Of a stretch of DNA of 64,000 bases, positions 63,666-64,000 are shown in pieces. The notes beneath the pieces are model-generated. The model searched no databases. It saw nothing but the letters and a program-made list of their open reading frames with translations, and was not told the origin of the DNA. This DNA comes from CAZDCD01 sp964503885 (GTDB taxonomy: Bacteria; Bacteroidota; Bacteroidia; Bacteroidales; UBA10428). The stretch lies in NCBI GenBank assembly GCA_964503885.1, contig CAZDCD010000016.1, positions 34,477 through 98,476 on the forward strand, read 5' to 3'. A program made the translations under genes and the position numbers. Position 1 is the first letter of the stretch; the number at the start of each line of letters is the position of its first letter.

Positions 63666-63688
63666 TGAGGGTAATTTGATTACCCTCA
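63666..63688 (+). promoter_or_regulatory. hairpin at the 5' end of the tRNA transcript
   Basis: TGAGGGTAAT (63666-63675) pairs perfectly with ATTACCCTCA (63679-63688) around TTG, followed by GTTGTTTTAT. It begins within about 10 bases of the expected transcription start, so it is a 5' structure of the tRNA precursor or an attenuator-like element rather than an ordinary terminator. Confidence 0.5.
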
Positions 63689-63704
63689 GTTGTTTTATAG
63701 ACCG

Positions 63705-63781
63705 GCCGATGTAGCTCAGTTGGCCAGAGCAGCTGATTTGTAATCAGCTGGTCGGGGGTTCGAATCCCTCCATCGGCTCCA
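63705..63781 (+). tRNA. trnT: tRNA-Thr (anticodon TGT)
   Basis: Full cloverleaf: acceptor stem GCCGATG/CATCGGC, D arm with AGCTCAGTTGGCCAGAGC, anticodon stem-loop CTGATTTGTAATCAG with anticodon TGT (reads ACA), T arm GGGGGTTCGAATCCCTC, and an encoded 3' CCA (63779-63781) after the discriminator T. It is the first gene after the consensus promoter at 63623. Confidence 0.97.
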
Positions 63782-63946
63782 GCCGTGCAACAGCCATGTT
63801 CTTTGAATACATCGGGATAGCGTAGCCCCATAAACTTTAAATTTTATCTGTATCTGTTCGAAGGTTAGGAATTTAGGTTGTTCTTTAGTAAATTTGCAGA
63901 TTTGTGTTTTAAGCGGGTGATATAGGCCTGTTTAACCTGATTCCAC

Positions 63947-64000
63947 GGGGAGATACCAAAGCGGTCAACTGGGGCAGACTGTAAATCTGCTGGCTGATGC
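63947..64000 (+). tRNA. trnY: tRNA-Tyr (anticodon GTA), truncated by the window end
   Basis: The 5' part of a tRNA: acceptor strand GGGGAGA, U8-A9, a D arm with CCAAAGCGGTCAACTGGGG, and the anticodon stem-loop GCAGACTGTAAATCTGC with anticodon GTA. The start of the long variable arm (TGGCTGATGC), typical of class II tRNA-Tyr, follows. The 3' end lies outside the window. Confidence 0.92.

Noticed and set aside
63643..63831. Minus-strand ORF of 62 codons with the string GADGGIRTPDQLITNQLLW
   Set aside because: It is the antisense translation of tRNA-Thr, a well-known false ORF found in many annotations.
1..64000. CRISPR arrays, insertion sequences, toxin-antitoxin or defence islands
   Set aside because: No regular repeat-spacer array, transposase or recognised defence gene was seen on either strand.

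Overview
The window is chromosomal DNA from a member of the Bacteroidota, most likely an anaerobic Bacteroidales/Marinilabiliales-type lineage. The evidence is the long LysRS with its C-terminal extension, the adjacent parE-parC pair, the ubiE-porT synteny (PorT is a type IX secretion component), the TamL-type lipoprotein Omp85, the HU(CCDC81)-SPOR protein, the SiaC/DUF1987 protein, and the order rpsU-xer-hpf-tRNA-Thr-tRNA-Tyr that in this phylum leads into tuf-secE-nusG. Shine-Dalgarno sequences are mostly missing, and the clearest promoters have the Bacteroidota form TTTG-N19-TAnnTTTG. An HydG maturase points to [FeFe] hydrogenase and so to fermentative or anaerobic life.

Layout. 1-7.5 kb: 3' end of a TrkH K+ transporter, lysS, a DoxX-like membrane protein, topoisomerase IV (parE, parC). 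7.6-13 kb: an MFS transporter, then a hybrid histidine kinase facing a sigma54-type response regulator. 13.5-16 kb: a PepSY-like secreted protein, an AT-rich region with a nested TGTGGA/TCCACA palindrome, then hydG with its TM1266-like regulator. 16-20 kb: the nadD-gmk-yicC operon and a MATE exporter. 20-27 kb: pyk, an HD hydrolase, a sodium:solute symporter, recR, polyphosphate-type glucokinase, HU-SPOR protein. 27-36 kb: a decayed gene region, an operon of three hydrolases (endonuclease/exonuclease/phosphatase fold, M1 peptidase, penicillin acylase), and, divergent from it, an outer-membrane barrel with an SGNH hydrolase. 36-49 kb: lipoprotein, malic enzyme, Mut7-C nuclease-like protein, DUF2062, glycosyltransferase, murB, TPR protein, RDD protein, DUF4349 lipoprotein, MacB-like permease, siaC, gapA. 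49-58 kb: a barrel-like protein, two tiny paralogous lipoproteins (43 and 42 aa), an Ldh-family oxidoreductase, ubiE, porT, a FAD dehydrogenase, a SpoU methyltransferase, tamL. 58-64 kb: class II aldolase, an NSS transporter, a helix-hairpin-helix protein, rpsU, a Xer recombinase, hpf, tRNA-Thr and the start of tRNA-Tyr.

Most of the window is conserved core: glycolysis (pyk, gapA, fba, ppgK) with malic enzyme, cell wall (murB), menaquinone (ubiE), NAD and GMP synthesis, recombination and translation. There is no insertion sequence, prophage, CRISPR array or recognisable defence island. I did not find an obvious new multi-gene system. The items most worth a second look are the twin CPAY mini-lipoproteins, the TCCACA palindrome with its AT-rich flank, a consensus promoter pointing antisense into hydG, a short promoter-terminator unit upstream of parE, and the three-hydrolase operon.
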